Notes under the pieces: generated by a model
Seen by the model: the letters and a program-made list of their open reading frames with translations, nothing else
The model's database searches: none
What the model was told of the DNA's origin: nothing
Shown here: positions 45,920 to 58,809 of the stretch, one piece after another
How the letters are laid out: each line of letters starts with the position of its first letter
Position numbering within the stretch: the first letter of the stretch is position 1
Program-made: the position numbers and the translations under genes
DNA from: Artocarpus heterophyllus
Lineage: Eukaryota; Streptophyta; Magnoliopsida; Rosales; Moraceae
Length of the DNA: 64,000 bases
Direction: 5' to 3'
NCBI GenBank assembly: GCA_025403435.1
Contig: CM046348.1
Coordinates: 26,967,899 to 27,031,898 of the forward strand

Positions 45920-48900
45920 TTAGTATAAATGCAGATACATAGCTCTCATGTCATCTTCACGTTCCCACGTGGCTTCTTCAACTTGTTGATTTTGCCATAA
46001 CACCTTGACTAAAGGAATTTCTTTATTCCTCAAGGTCTTGGTTTTCCGATCGAGTATCTTCGTTGGCTTTTCTTCATAACTTAAGTCTTCTCGTATCTCG
46101 ATCACTTGTGGCTCAATCACATGCGTAGTGTCCGGAATATACTTCTTGAGCATGGAGACATGACATACATCGTGCATTGTGGACATCTCAGAAGGCAACT
46201 TCAGCCGATAAGCTACTTTGCCTATTCGTTTCACAACTTCATAAGGACCGATGAATCTTGGACTTAACTTCCTTTTCTTCCCAAATCTCATAACTCCTTT
46301 CATTGGTGCAACTTTCAGAAACACATATTCGCCCGCGGTGAACTCTAAGGGTCTTCTTCTTCTATCATCATAACTCTTCTGACGGCTTTGTGCGGTCTCT
46401 ATTCTTCTTCTTATCAGCTTTATCATTTCAGATGTTTCATTCACAAAATCAGTTCTTTCAGCATCAACGCTTTCCATCATCTTCTTTTCACCAGCTTCGT
46501 GCCAACATATAGGTGATCTACATTTTTGTCCATACAGAGCCTCATATGGTGCCATCCCAATTGTCGCCTGAAAGTTGTTGTTGTAAGCAAACTCTGCTAA
46601 CGGCAACATTTTACACCAGCTAGTCTTAAAATTGAGAGAACAAGCCCATAGCATATCCTCTAAAATCAAGTTCGTCCTCTCTGTTTGGCCATCTGTCTCA
46701 GGATAAAAAGCTGTACTGAAATGTAGTATGGTTCCCATAGCAGTCTGTACACTCTTCCAAAACTTAGATGTGAACCTGCCATCACGATCTGAGATGATCG
46801 ACTTGGGAATCCCATGAAGTCGTATAATTTCCTTGACGTAGAGTTCCACTAACCCTTTCATAGAGTAACTGATCTTGATAGGAATGAAATGCGCCGTCTA
46901 GTCAGTTGATCCACAACTACCCAAATTGCATCATAACCGTTCGTAGTTCTGGGCAAACCGGTAATGAAATCCATTGCTATATCCTCCCACTTCCATTCCG
47001 GTATTTGGATAAACTGCAATTCACCACTAGGTCTCTGGTGTTCAGTCTTTACTTTCTGACATGTCATACATTTCTTCACATACTTTGCAACATCCCATTT
47101 CATTTCAAACCACCAGAAGTTGTCCCTTAGATCATTATACATCTTTGTTGCACCTAGATGAATAGAGTAAGGAGTATCATGAATTTCTGCCAAGATCTTT
47201 TCCCTTAAATCATCAACATTGGGAACACATAAACGGTCCTTGAGATACAGAGTTTCGTCATCCACGATACGAAATTCTTGACATTTCCCTTTTTTCATTT
47301 CTTGCTTGATCCTTCCAAGACTTACATCTTCATCTTGTTTTCTCCGAATTTCATCGTACATCGCCGGAGCAAAAGAGAGTGTTGATAGCTGGCCTGCTAT
47401 AAGTTCTAAACCAAAGTCTAGAATTTCCTTCCTTGAAGGAAAAGAATTACTTGCATTGACATCAACGTGGCAACTGACTCCCTACTTAGAGCATCAGTCA
47501 CTCGATTAGCTTTTCCAGGATGATAAAAGATTTCACAATCATAATCCTTCACTAACTCTAGCCATCTTTGTTGTCTCATGTTCAGGTCTCTTTACATGAA
47601 GAAATACTTCAGACTTTGACGATTAGTGAAGATCTTACATTGGACCCCACATAAGTAGTGTCTCCATATCTTCAACACAAAAACGACTGCTGCTAACTCG
47701 AGGTCATGAGTAGGATAGTTCTTTTCGTAATCCTTCAGTTGTCTTGAAGCATAACCAATCACCCTTTTCATTCTGCATCAATACAGCTCTGAGGCCCATC
47801 TTGGATGCATCACTATATATAACAAACCCATCATTTCCCTCAGGAATTGCCAACACTAGAGCCGTCGTTAACCTTTTCTTTAGTTCTTGAAACATTTCTC
47901 GCATGCATCTGTCCATTCACACTTCTTTCCTTTGTGATTCAGGTTCATAAGTGGAGCTGCTATCTTGGAGAAATCTTCTACGAATCTCTGATAATAACCT
48001 GCTAAACCCAAGAAGCTTCTTATTTCACTTGCATTTATCGGTTGCTTCCAGTTGAGAACAGCTTCTACTTTAGCAGGGTCAACCATAATCCCTTCCTTTG
48101 ATATAACATGCCCCAAGAATGACACTTTCTCTAGCCAAAACTCGCATTTGGAGAACTTTACATATAGCTGGTGTCTTCTTAAAGTCTACAGCACAATCCT
48201 TAAATGCCCCTCATGCTCTTCTTGATTCTTAGAATAGACAAGAATATCATCGATAAATACAACAACAAATTTATCGAGGAAATCCTTGAATACCCTATTC
48301 ATCAAATCCATAAAGGCAGCAGGTGCATTCGTCAGACTGAAAGGTATAACCACAAATTAATGGTGACCATACCTCGACCTGAAAGCAATCTTGGGGATAT
48401 CTCCTTCTTTAACCTTCAACTGATGATATCTTGATCGTAGATCAATCTTTGAGAACACCGATGCACCCTTGGGCTGATCAAACAAATCATCAATTCGAGG
48501 CAACGGGAACTTGTTTTTGATCGTCACCTTGTTTAGCTCTCTGTAGTCGATGCAGAGTCTCATAGTGCCATTCTTCTTCTTCACAAACAAGACTGGAGCA
48601 CCCCAAGGTGAGTGACTTGGCCTGATGAAACCTTTGTCAAGTAGCTCTTTTAATTGTATGTGAAGCTCCTTTAACTTTGCCGGTGCCATTCTATAAGGTG
48701 CCTTAGAGATTGGATCAGTGCCTAGAGCAAGCTCAATCTCGAATTTGACTTCTCTTTCTAGCGGTAGACTTGTCAGATCATCAGGAAACACATCTACATA
48801 TTCATAAATAACATGCACATCTTCAATTCTCATCTTTCCTTCTTGGCTTTTGTCTCTAATGCTCGCCAGATAGCCCATGCAGCCACTTGCTAATAGCTTC

Positions 48901-49544
48901 CTTACTTTCATTGCCGATAAAAACATGTTGGGTTTCTTTCTGGACTCGCCAACATAAATGAACTTCTGATCACCTTCAGGATGGAAGATCACCTTTCGTT
49001 TTCGGCATTCGATAGAGGCATTATACTTACTGAGGAAATCCATCCCAAGAATCATGTCATAGTCATGCATGTCGATCACAATAAGGTCGACGAACAACTC
49101 CCTATTGGAAATCCATAGGGGTACTATACGCAAACAATGCGTAGATAATATCACTTCCCCGGAGGGCAGTGTCGTAGTGAATCCCTGTCTCATAGGCTCT
49201 AAACATACCTCTAATTTCTTAGCATATGACATAGATACAAAAGAATGCGTGGCACCCGTATCAAAAAGAACATAAGCATCATTAGATAAGCTTATTATCT
49301 GACCTGTGACCACATTGGAAGCTTCTGCAACCACTTGTTCTTTCATCATGGCATAGATTCGAGCATTCGTCGGTGGGGCTTCAATTCTCCCTTGACTAAT
49401 AAGTGGCCCTTCAAGGGAGGCTTGCATCTGATGAAGCTGGGCTTGAGGAGGAGCTCTCTGCGGGACATTGGCATTCATCAGCTTGGGGCAGTTCTTAACA
49501 AAGTGGTCTTCACGCCCACAGATGAAACATTGGTTTGTTCCCAA
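45920..49544 (-). pseudogene. Gypsy B pol
   Basis: The longest open stretch, 48357-49544, runs from the zinc knuckle ([14 protein letters not shown]) through protease ([10 protein letters not shown]) into reverse transcriptase, and stops after FRSRYGHH where a GAA has become TAA. The reverse transcriptase continues in broken frames to 47880 ([13 protein letters not shown]). RNase H remnants lie at 47600-47916. The integrase zinc-binding region and first Asp are at 46858-47361. The rest of the core and the C-terminal domain are in one open frame, 45920-46861. This last block of 313 codons is better preserved than in A. The gene is interrupted at least four times. Confidence 0.92.
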
Positions 49545-50553
49545 GCGACATTCCCCTGGATGCTTCTTTCCACATTTGGCACACGGTTGAAATTGCCTAT
49601 TATATTTGTTATGCTAACCATCATTATGCCTCTTGTTGTCTTGACCTTGCTAGTTTTGAGGATTACCCTTTTCCTTTGTTATTCCTCCAGTTTTGGTTGT
49701 TGTTGTTGCTGCTGCTGTTGTTGTTGTTGTTCCTGTGGGGAGGGCGGTTCTGGTTGTTTGCATTGCTGGCTTGTTGACCAGACTAAGGCTGGTTCCTTCT
49801 TAACTTTGATAGATGAAAATCAGCACGTTGAGCCCTCATGACAACCTGTTCTTGAGTCCTTGGCGGACTTGCCCCATCAACGATCGCAGCAATATCTAGT
49901 CTAAAGGCTCTGATTAGTCTTCTGACCCTTTCACTTTCATCCATAACCATTCCTGGACATAAACAGGCTAGCTGATCAAACTTCGTCACCACATCAGTTA
50001 CTGGCATATCCCCCTGGCGTAAGCTCTCCAACTCCTCATAATGTTTCCTTGTAATGTTCATGTGGAAGAACTTCGTGTTGAATTCATGAACGAAGTCATC
50101 CCATCTCATTTCTTCAACATTCCTGCTCTGTTCGATGCCATCCCACCATATCCTGGCCTCCATTATGAGGCAGTACGATGCACAGAGGACCTTTTCATTA
50201 TCTGTGAAATCCATGAGTCTTAGGGTGGCCTCAATCGTCTTCAACCATCCCTGAGCTACTAGCGGATCCTTAGAACCTTCGAAATCCGCTGGCTTAACTC
50301 TCTTCCATCTGACCAGTAGGGGTTCCTGATAGGCCGCTCTTGGTTTAGCAGCAGGAACTAGGACTTCGTTTACTTGTGGCTGCGAAGGAGGAGGAGGCTC
50401 ATCATTGCCTCGACGTTCATCATTCTGGCCATTGTCCCTTAAAGCAACAATTTCCCTTCTTTGGTCCTCCAACTGCCTTTGTAGTTTAGCAATCATTATC
50501 ATGATTCTTTTATTGGTTTGGGTGCGAGTCTACATTCTTCTGTGGCCGTCCAT
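49545..50553 (-). pseudogene. Gypsy B gag
   Basis: The start codon at 50551-50553 (MDGHRRM) is followed after seven codons by TAG at 50530-50532, where A has CAG. An open block, 49783-50502, then contains the coiled segment, the capsid-like core (ARIWWDGIEQ, MPVTDVVTKFDQL) and the region to LSKLRRNQP. The Q/N-rich (T/A-rich in the shifted frame) linker near 49700 contains a CAA/CAG-type microsatellite. It joins pol at the zinc knuckle. Confidence 0.9.
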
Positions 50554-50750
50554 CGTAATTTCCTAAAAGAATTAGGATTTAGAAATAATCTTCCATTTAT
50601 GAGACAGGTTTTCACTACTAAATCCTAAATCATTAAACATTTAAACCTTAATCTTATCATCATACTTGCATCAATACATCTAACTTCATAACATACTTAC
50701 TTTGAGGACTTGCATTGACATGTGACGATATGAATTGTAATAAAAAATTT

Positions 50751-50762
50751 GCTTTGATACCA
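50751..50762 (-). other. Gypsy B primer-binding site
   Basis: The minus strand reads TGGTATCAAAGC, one base off the initiator tRNA-Met complement, 5 bases from the LTR edge at 50768. Confidence 0.88.
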
Positions 50763-50767
50763 AAGCC

Positions 50768-53732
50768 TACAACACCCCTTTTTTGGACGTCACAGATGTC
50801 GTTACATTCTTACGTTCGTACTTGTTTAAACTTTAATCATAAACATAAATCCAAAACTTATACAATACTTTAAATTGTAAATATAACAAAACATACTTAT
50901 CCAGGATCCATTCATATATATTTTTTTAATAACTTAACATTATTAAATAACATTGCTTAACTTGTTCCATATCATAATTTATTCAATTATACTTTAAATT
51001 AATCATAAACTTATTTTAATTAAATAGACATACCAAGTTGTAAAATCATAATTTATAAAAACATCACATCACTTAAAAGTTACATACTCCCATAGTTCGG
51101 CAGGCCGAACATAATCGGCAGGCCAGAGTTTCTCAACCGGCAAGTCGACAGACGCTTTGCAAGACTGACTTAAAACTCATCATCATCCGACAGGCCGAAA
51201 ACGTGATCGGCAGGCCAAACTTTCGGACATCGGCAGGACGACCAAGGATGTTCGGCAGGCTGACCGAACCAAAATCCTAAAGAAAACTTAATTTTTAAAA
51301 CAAAACCAACTTTTCATAAAAATGCGGAAGATCAAAATTCCTTAAAATGATAAAATGGAATATAAAACCATAGTTTAAATATTCTTAAAACTTAACATAA
51401 AAATAATGTTCAAAATATAAAACTTGATTTAAAACATAAAATCATTCTTCTTGGCGTTCTTTCGGTTACAATTCATCGTGCTTTGTGCTCACACGCCTTC
51501 CCATGTCCTCCACCTATTCTATGATTTTCTTACCCTTATCTGCGACATGACATAAAACATGATTAAGCTAATGCTTAGTAAGTAAAAATAATTCTCACAA
51601 TTTAAAACATTTCATATACTTCATCATCACCATCATATCATAGAAGTGCCTTAAGCATAATTTCATAGAAACATATCTTTCATTACATTGACCATTTTAA
51701 AACTTATTCCATTTTATCTTAAGGGCCCAAGTGTTGCACCATGAACATCATTGTAGGCGCGCCGTCATGAGAGGAGAAGGGTCGCTAATCCCAAACCAAA
51801 CATGACATCATAACATATCATTTCATAACATTGGTGTGCAACACTTATTAGGTGATACATATATACATAATTTTCATACTTTGAAACATGTCATCATCAT
51901 ACATACATAACTTTAAATCATGAAAATCTTTCATAAGAAATCCTTTAAGGAAAATAACCATAAAATCATCATGAATAACATTGTGAATATATCATCAAAC
52001 CTTGTAAAACGTGTCATGTTGCAAGTGAGAACATACTTACCTTAAAGCTAGCTCACTTAACCTTAATATACTTTGGGTGACGATGCCGCGGTCTCGATAT
52101 GCTCGTTTCTTTGAGTGTTCATGCCATTTATCCATTTAAAAATACAATAAAATTAATACTTATCATAAAACACTCATTCATACAACATTCATTCATATAA
52201 CATTCATATATACATTCATCTCATATTACAAACATAATTCGTAATCATCATTGTGACAACATAAAATTATCATCACATATAAACATTATTCATAACATGC
52301 TTCCTTAAATATTGTCATCAAAACATCTCATACATTACAAACATGAAAATCTTTTGAAAACGTTTTCTAATAATTTAAAACACCTACATTTTAAAAATTC
52401 ATACAAACATCTTATTATCATATATTTCAATATCATAAAAATATTTCATCATCAATCAAAATCCTTTAAACATATAAAACATTTCATAACATAAAATACA
52501 TTCATCATACATGATACATGTACATTCTTGACAACTTTCATGAAACATCATTCATTTACCTCTTGAATAAACATTACATTTTTTATGCATCAATGTTAAA
52601 CAGTAATATTTTACTGTGAGGGGTAGAGGATAGAAAATTCATATTTTTCATAAAAACACCGAAATGAAATGAAACTTGGAAAAACAACACCCAATACAAA
52701 CATGAACATCATATTAAAAACTTAGAGCAAAATATAATACCTAGAGAAAGATATTGTAGACGAATTGAGGAGGAGAAATGCTTTTCAGAGTTATCGAAAA
52801 AATTGAGTTCTTACCTTGAAAATTTCTTCTCAAAATTCTTGAATTCAACCAACAAAATATAACTTTTTCTTTCAATATTCTTGTAGAGAATTTTTTTGAG
52901 AGGAAAGAGGATGGAATTCGTGGAGAAGAGAAGAGAAAGAAAGAAATTAGAAAACGTCTCAGAACTGAGAGAAAGGAAAGTGAGAAGAGGAGAGAAAAAC
53001 TGAGGAAAAGAACGTTAAAAATTTTTTAAGGTAACGAGCATAATGAAAATTCATTACCCTCCATTAAGTCATAATTTTCTGACTGTTTGACAGCAAATGG
53101 CGTGGAGGAAGGAGAGAAGAGAGGAAAGTCAAACAATCACTCATCACTTACCATGTTTTGCCCTCTTAAAATAGGAAACCATTTAAAATCAGACAAATCA
53201 ATGCAAAGTCAACCTTTTAATTTCCTTAACTGACAAAATTATTCCATTATTATGCCAATTAATCATAATAAATCACCCAATTAACGTAATTAACTCAACC
53301 ATAATTTTGGAGAGATTTCTGCTGACTGCTCGTCAGTTGTGTTCGGCCTACCGATTTTCCCCTTCAGCCTGCCGGTTCCACCAATTTCGGCCTGCCGATG
53401 GTTTCCTTCGGCCTGCAGATCTTTCGCAGACTGTTTGGCCTGCCGAACTTGAAAGTCCGGCTTGCCGAACTGTCCTTAAATACCAAACTTAATTAAACAT
53501 TCATAATTAAAACATTCAAGTTATCATTATATCATAATTAAACATACATTAAAATAATCATGAACACTTGAGCACAACGATTCCATGCGGTCGTCACCTA
53601 TCATAAAACTTGAAATAAAAAGTTAGTAACATTAACATCATGTATCATTACGTATATCATAAATTATTAATAAAATATCATTAACGTTGTTACTAACTTA
53701 ACGTAATTCATTACATAAAAATAGGCGGGTGT
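50768..53732 (-). repeat. Gypsy B 5' LTR, main part
   Basis: 2965 bp. The inner edge is TACAACACCCC on the plus strand. The last 4 bases of this LTR (TACA, 56709-56712) lie beyond solo LTR C. Motif clusters are at 51094-51262 and 53338-53472. Splice-like sites on the minus strand: donor 52813-52814, donor 52039-52040, acceptor 51540-51541. Confidence 0.93.
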
Positions 53733-56703
53733 TGAAACGCCCCTTAGCTCAGACGTCACAGATATCGTTACATTCATACATTCATACTTATTAAACCTTA
53801 AACATAAACGTAATTACATAGCTTATACGATGTTTTCAAATATAAACGTAGTTAAACATACATAACCAGGATCCATTCATACATCTATTTTTTTTTTATA
53901 ACTTATCATTGTTTAAAATAGCATTGTTTAACTTATACCATAGCATAATTTATTCAATTATACTTTAAATTAATCATGAACTTATTTAATAATATAGGTA
54001 TATCAAGTTGAAAAAAAAAATCAGGACTTATCAAACATCACATCAAATCTCCTTAATCCACACATCATATAAAAGTCATTTACTCCCACAGTTCGGCAGG
54101 CCGAACTTGGGACTTCGACAGGCCGAACATGATCGGCAGGCCAGAGTTCCCTCAACCGGCAGACCGGCAGAGGCTTTGTAATTCAGACCTAAAAACTTAT
54201 CAACGTTCGGCAGGCCGAAAACATGATCGGCAGGCCAAACTTTCAGACTTCGGCAGGCCGACCAAAGATGTTCGGTAGGCCGACCGAGCCAAAATCTTTG
54301 AGAAAAACTTAATTTTTAAAACAAACCAACTTTTCATAAAATGTTGCGGAAGTTCATAATTCATTAAAAATGATAAAATAACTTATAAAACCATAGTATA
54401 AGTATTCTTAAAACTTAACATAAAAATATGTTCAAAATATATAACTTGATTAAAGCATAAAAATGTTCTTCTTGGCGTGCTTCCGGTTACAATTCATCAC
54501 GCATAGTGCTCACACGCCTCTCCATATCCTCCACCTAATCCATGATTTTATTACCTTTATCTGCAACATGACATAAAACATGATTAAGCTAATGCTTAGT
54601 AAGTACAAATAATTCTCACAAATTAAAACATTTCATAAACATCATCATCGTCATTGTCATCATATCATAAAAGTGCCTTAAGCACAATTTCATAGAACAT
54701 ATCTTTCATTGCATTCATCATTTAAAAACTTATTCCATTTTATCTTAAGGGCCTAAGTGTTGCACCATAAACATCATCATAGGCGCGTCGTCATGAGAGG
54801 AGAAGGGTAGCTAATCCAAAACCAAACATGACATCATAACATTTCATTTCATAACATTGGTGTGCAACACTTATTAGGTGATACATATATACATAATTTT
54901 CATACTTTGAAACATGCCAAAATCATCATGCATAACTTAAAATCATGAAAATCTTTCATAGAAATTCTTAAGGAAAATATCTATAAAATCATCATGAATA
55001 TCATTATGAACATAACATCAAATTTTGTAAAAACGTGTCATGTTGCAGGTGAGAATGTACTTACTTTAACGCTAGCTTACTTAACCTTAAAATGATTTGG
55101 TGACGACGTCGCGGTCTCGAAGTGCTCGTTCCTTTGTGTGTTCATGCCATTTTTCCATTTAAAACACAATAAAATCAATACTTAACATCATAGCGTAAAT
55201 CATCCATTCATAAAACATTCACATATACATACATTCATCTCATAATTCATAACCATAAACATTGTCATCACATAAATATGTTCTTATGATTTTTCTTAAA
55301 TTATAAAAATTACCTTAAGCATATAAAAACAAACCATACATTTTAAACATATTTATCTTTTAAATAAAACGTTTTCGAACAAATACATATATTTTATTTT
55401 AAAAATCCATACAATCATCATATTATCATGCATAAGATTATTTTATTATCATAAAATCATTTAAACATAAATAACAATTCATAAACAAAAATCCAGAAAT
55501 AACATTGTTAAAATAGTTTTCTTAAAAATAACATAAAATGCCTTCATTATATATCATACATGCACATTCTTGACAACTTTCATGAAAAACATCATATTTA
55601 CCCCTTGAATATCATTACCTTTTTCATACATCAAGATTAAACAGTAATATTTACTGTGAGGGGTAGAATATAGAAAATTCTTATTTTATCATAAAAACGT
55701 TGAAACAACTTGAAACTTAGGAAAACATTTCATAACACATACATGCATATCATATTAAAAATTCAACACAAATACAATACCTAAAGAAGAATATTGTAGA
55801 CGGATTGAGGAGGAGAATTCTTTTCAAAAACACAAGAAAAACTAAATTCTTACCTTGAAATTTCTTCTCAAAATCCTTGATTTTAACCGAGGAAATATGA
55901 CTTTTCTTTCAATTTTCTTGCAGAAAATTTTTGAGAGAGAAGGAAGTGAAATGCATGGAGAAGAGAAGAGGAAGAGAGAATGAAAGAACGTCTCAGAATT
56001 GAATAAGAGAGGAGTGAGAAGTTGAGAGAAAAAAATCTAAGGAAAGAAAACGTTAAAAAAAATTTTAACATAACAATCATAATGAAATTCATTGCCCTTC
56101 ATTAAGTCCCTCCATTAAGTTAGAATTTCTGACTATTAGGGGCAATTGGTGTGAAGGAGAGAAATAAGAAAAAGGAAGGTCAAAACTCTCACTCATCACT
56201 TACCATGTTTTGCCCTATTTAAATGGGAAACCATTTAAATTAACACAAATCAATGCAAAGTCAAACCCCTTATTTCCATAACTGATAAAATCATTCCATT
56301 ATTATGCCAATTAATCACATTAAATCATCCAATTAATGTAATTAACTCAGCCATAATTTTGGAGAGATTTCTGCTGCCTGGTCGTCAGCTGTGTTCGGCC
56401 TGCTGATTTTCCCCTTCGGCCTGCCGATCTCGGGCAGACATTTTGGCCCGCCGAACTGTCCATAAATGCCATACATTAAAACATTCATACATCATTGGAT
56501 CATAATTAAACATACATTAAAATAATCATGAACACTTGAGCACAACGATTCCATGCGGTCGTCACCTGTCATAAAACTTGACATAAAAGTTAGTAACATT
56601 AACATCATATATCATTACGTATATCATAAATTATTAATTAAATATCATTAACGTCGTTACTAACTTAACGTAATTCATTACATAAAAATAGGCAGGTGTT
56701 ATA
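53733..56703 (-). mobile_element. Solo gypsy LTR C inserted at the outer edge of gypsy B
   Basis: 2971 bp, plus strand TGAAACGCCCC ... GGTGTTATA, with an exact GGTGT duplication (53728-53732, 56704-56708). It is related to the A/B LTR but clearly diverged. Motif clusters are at 54092-54285 and 56394-56455. Splice-like sites on the minus strand: donor 55852-55853, donor 55064-55065, acceptor 54561-54562. It must be younger than B's insertion. Confidence 0.92.
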
Positions 56704-56712
56704 GGTGTTACA

Positions 56713-57660
56713 TCAACTCCTCGAGCACCACTTTGCTTCGAGGCTTAAAGTCATCATGAAACTCTCCTCAAGGAAAGTTACATTAGTTGAAACCACGACT
56801 TTATTTTCCTTTGGGTTATAGAAATAACCCCCTTTAGTCCCTTTTGGATATCCTACAAACATGCAAACTTCTGAATGTGCTTTCAACTTATTCACATCCC
56901 TAAACAAACATGAGTTGGAGATCCCTATATGTGAATATGATTTAAGGATGTCTTCCTACTTATCCACAACTCATGAGGAGTTTTAGGAACTGATTTTGAA
57001 GGCACATTGTTCAAAAGATAACATGTAGTTTGTAGTGCATATCCTCAAAAGGACAAAGGCAATGATGAATAACTCATCATAGAGCTGATCATGTCTAATC
57101 AAGTCCTATTTCTTCTCTCAACTATGCCATTCTGCTGCAGAGTGCCCGGTGTAGTCAAAATGGGATATAATCCCATTCTCCAATAAGTGTCCCAAGAAAT
57201 CATTAGAAAGGTATTCACTACTTCGATTGGATCGAAGTGCCTTTATAAGTCCACCTAATTACTTTTCCACTTCAGCCCAAAACTCCCTGAACTTGTCATA
57301 AGTCTCACTTTTGTGGTGCATTAGGTACACATACCCATACCTTGAGTAATTGTCAATAAAAGTGACAAAGTACTCATACCTTCCTTGTGCCTAGATGTTC
57401 ATCAGTCCGCAAACATCACTATGCACAAGTTCTAGAACCCCTTTTGGCCTATTGCCCTTAGACTCGAATGGTCTTTTGGTCATTTTACCCTACAAACAAG
57501 ATTCATATTGTGGTATAGATTCCACCTTTAAATGACTTAAAGGTCCATCCCTTACCAACCTTTGAATCCTATTCAGGTTAATATGATCAAGTCGCTAATG
57601 CCAAAGATATGTCTTATTAGAGTAAGAAGTTTTAAGTCTTTTGAAGTTATTATCATTAAT
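56713..57660 (-). pseudogene. Copia integrase
   Basis: Read from high to low coordinates: the GAG-pre-integrase / zinc-binding part near 57540-57640 (DHINLNRIQRLV), the catalytic core (ELVHSDVCGL, FVTFIDNYSRYGYVYL), and the C-terminal part at 56713-56907 (LKAHSEVCMFVGYPKGTKGG). Stops occur throughout, so it is dead. Gypsy B splits it from the downstream linker at 42937. Confidence 0.9.
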
Positions 57661-58193
57661 CTCAGTGTTTAGCAGTGAGTCCATCTTAAGTTTGATAAAA
57701 TATAGGTGGTTTTGCATCCATCAATCATCGATAAAAGATTTGTTTTACAAATCACCACTTTGTTATTAAAAGAAAACGAATAGGAATCTTTAAATAAACA
57801 AGCTATAGATATCAAATTCCTTTTAAGTTTAGGAACATAAAAACAATCTCGCAAAATTAATCTCCAATAATTATCAAAATAAAGATGGACATCTCTCACT
57901 GCTTCAGCCAACACTAAGGATCCATCACCCATCTAAAATGTGAAGTTTTCACAGAGTAAACTTCTCGTTTCCTAGAATCCCTCTAGAGAAATACAAGCAT
58001 GATTAGTTGCTCCAGAATCTATGACCCATGTGTCACCTGATTCTTCAACTAAACAAGTTTCCATAAGATTACACCTACCTCCTTCGGAAATGAAGTCCTT
58101 GCAATTCTTCTTTATGTGCCCAACCTTTCCATTCTCAGCCTTTTGCTTCCTTCCATTCCTTGGATTAGGATTGGAACCGGATGCACCTGCCAA
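57661..58193 (-). pseudogene. Copia protease and zinc knuckle
   Basis: 58193-57972 has a degenerate knuckle (GKVGHIKKNCKDF, first cysteines missing) followed by the protease active site WVIDSGATNHAC. 57932-57669 continues with the protease C-terminal half (CFYVPKLKRNLISIACL). The two blocks are separated by a stop near 57970. Confidence 0.9.
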
Positions 58194-58809
58194 GTTAACC
58201 TCTCCACTAGTAGGAGTTTCCTTAATCAGTTTTCAAACTCATGTAACTACTCTATCAACTCTGTTAAGGTCACATCCTGTCTATTGTTTAAATAAGCTCT
58301 AAACGGATGAACTCCTTTGATAGAGTCCGATAAACCATAATCATCTATGACTCGGCATTGATATCAGCTCCATGGGCTTGAGCCTCAGCAAGGTAGCCCA
58401 TGACCAACATCATATGCTCCTTCATAGATGTCCCTGGTCTTTGCTTGCAGTTTAAAAGTTTCCAAAGTGCCCCTTGCAATTTTGTTAGGGTTTGGCAACC
58501 AAACATGTCTTCAAGATTATCCAAAATTTACTTAGCAGTCTCATAATCTCTATGTTGAGTTTACAGCTTGTTGTTCATGCTAGCCATAACATAACAGCGG
58601 ACCTGATCGTTAGCATCTATCCAACAATGATACACTTGGATTTGCTCATTAGTGGATTCCCTAGTAGGTTTGGGAGGACATGGCGTGGTTAACACAAATG
58701 TTAGTTTCTCAAAGGGTAAGACGATATTTAGATTTTGTTTCCAATCATTAAAATTCTCACTAGTTAATTGGCTTTTATCAAGTATCAAAGATAAAGCATT
58801 TTTAGACAT
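58194..58809 (-). pseudogene. Copia gag
   Basis: It starts at ATG 58807-58809 (MSKNALSLILDKSQLTSENF). It then reads NDWKQNLNIVLPFEKLTFVL and DANDQVRCYVMASMNN, the conserved opening of copia gag. It loses its frame at 58561, and the rest to 58194 has several stops. Confidence 0.88.

Larger units (their letters stand above)
42938..56712 (-). mobile_element. Gypsy element B, full-length, carrying solo LTR C
   Basis: Minus strand, same family as A. TCAAC duplications at 42933-42937 and 56713-56717 match exactly, but only if the inserted solo LTR C (53733-56703) is excluded. Order on the minus strand: 5' LTR (56712-50768), primer-binding site, gag, pol, polypurine tract, 3' LTR (45883-42938). Without C it is about 10.8 kb. 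Gag-pol has fewer breaks than A but is still interrupted. Confidence 0.94.
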
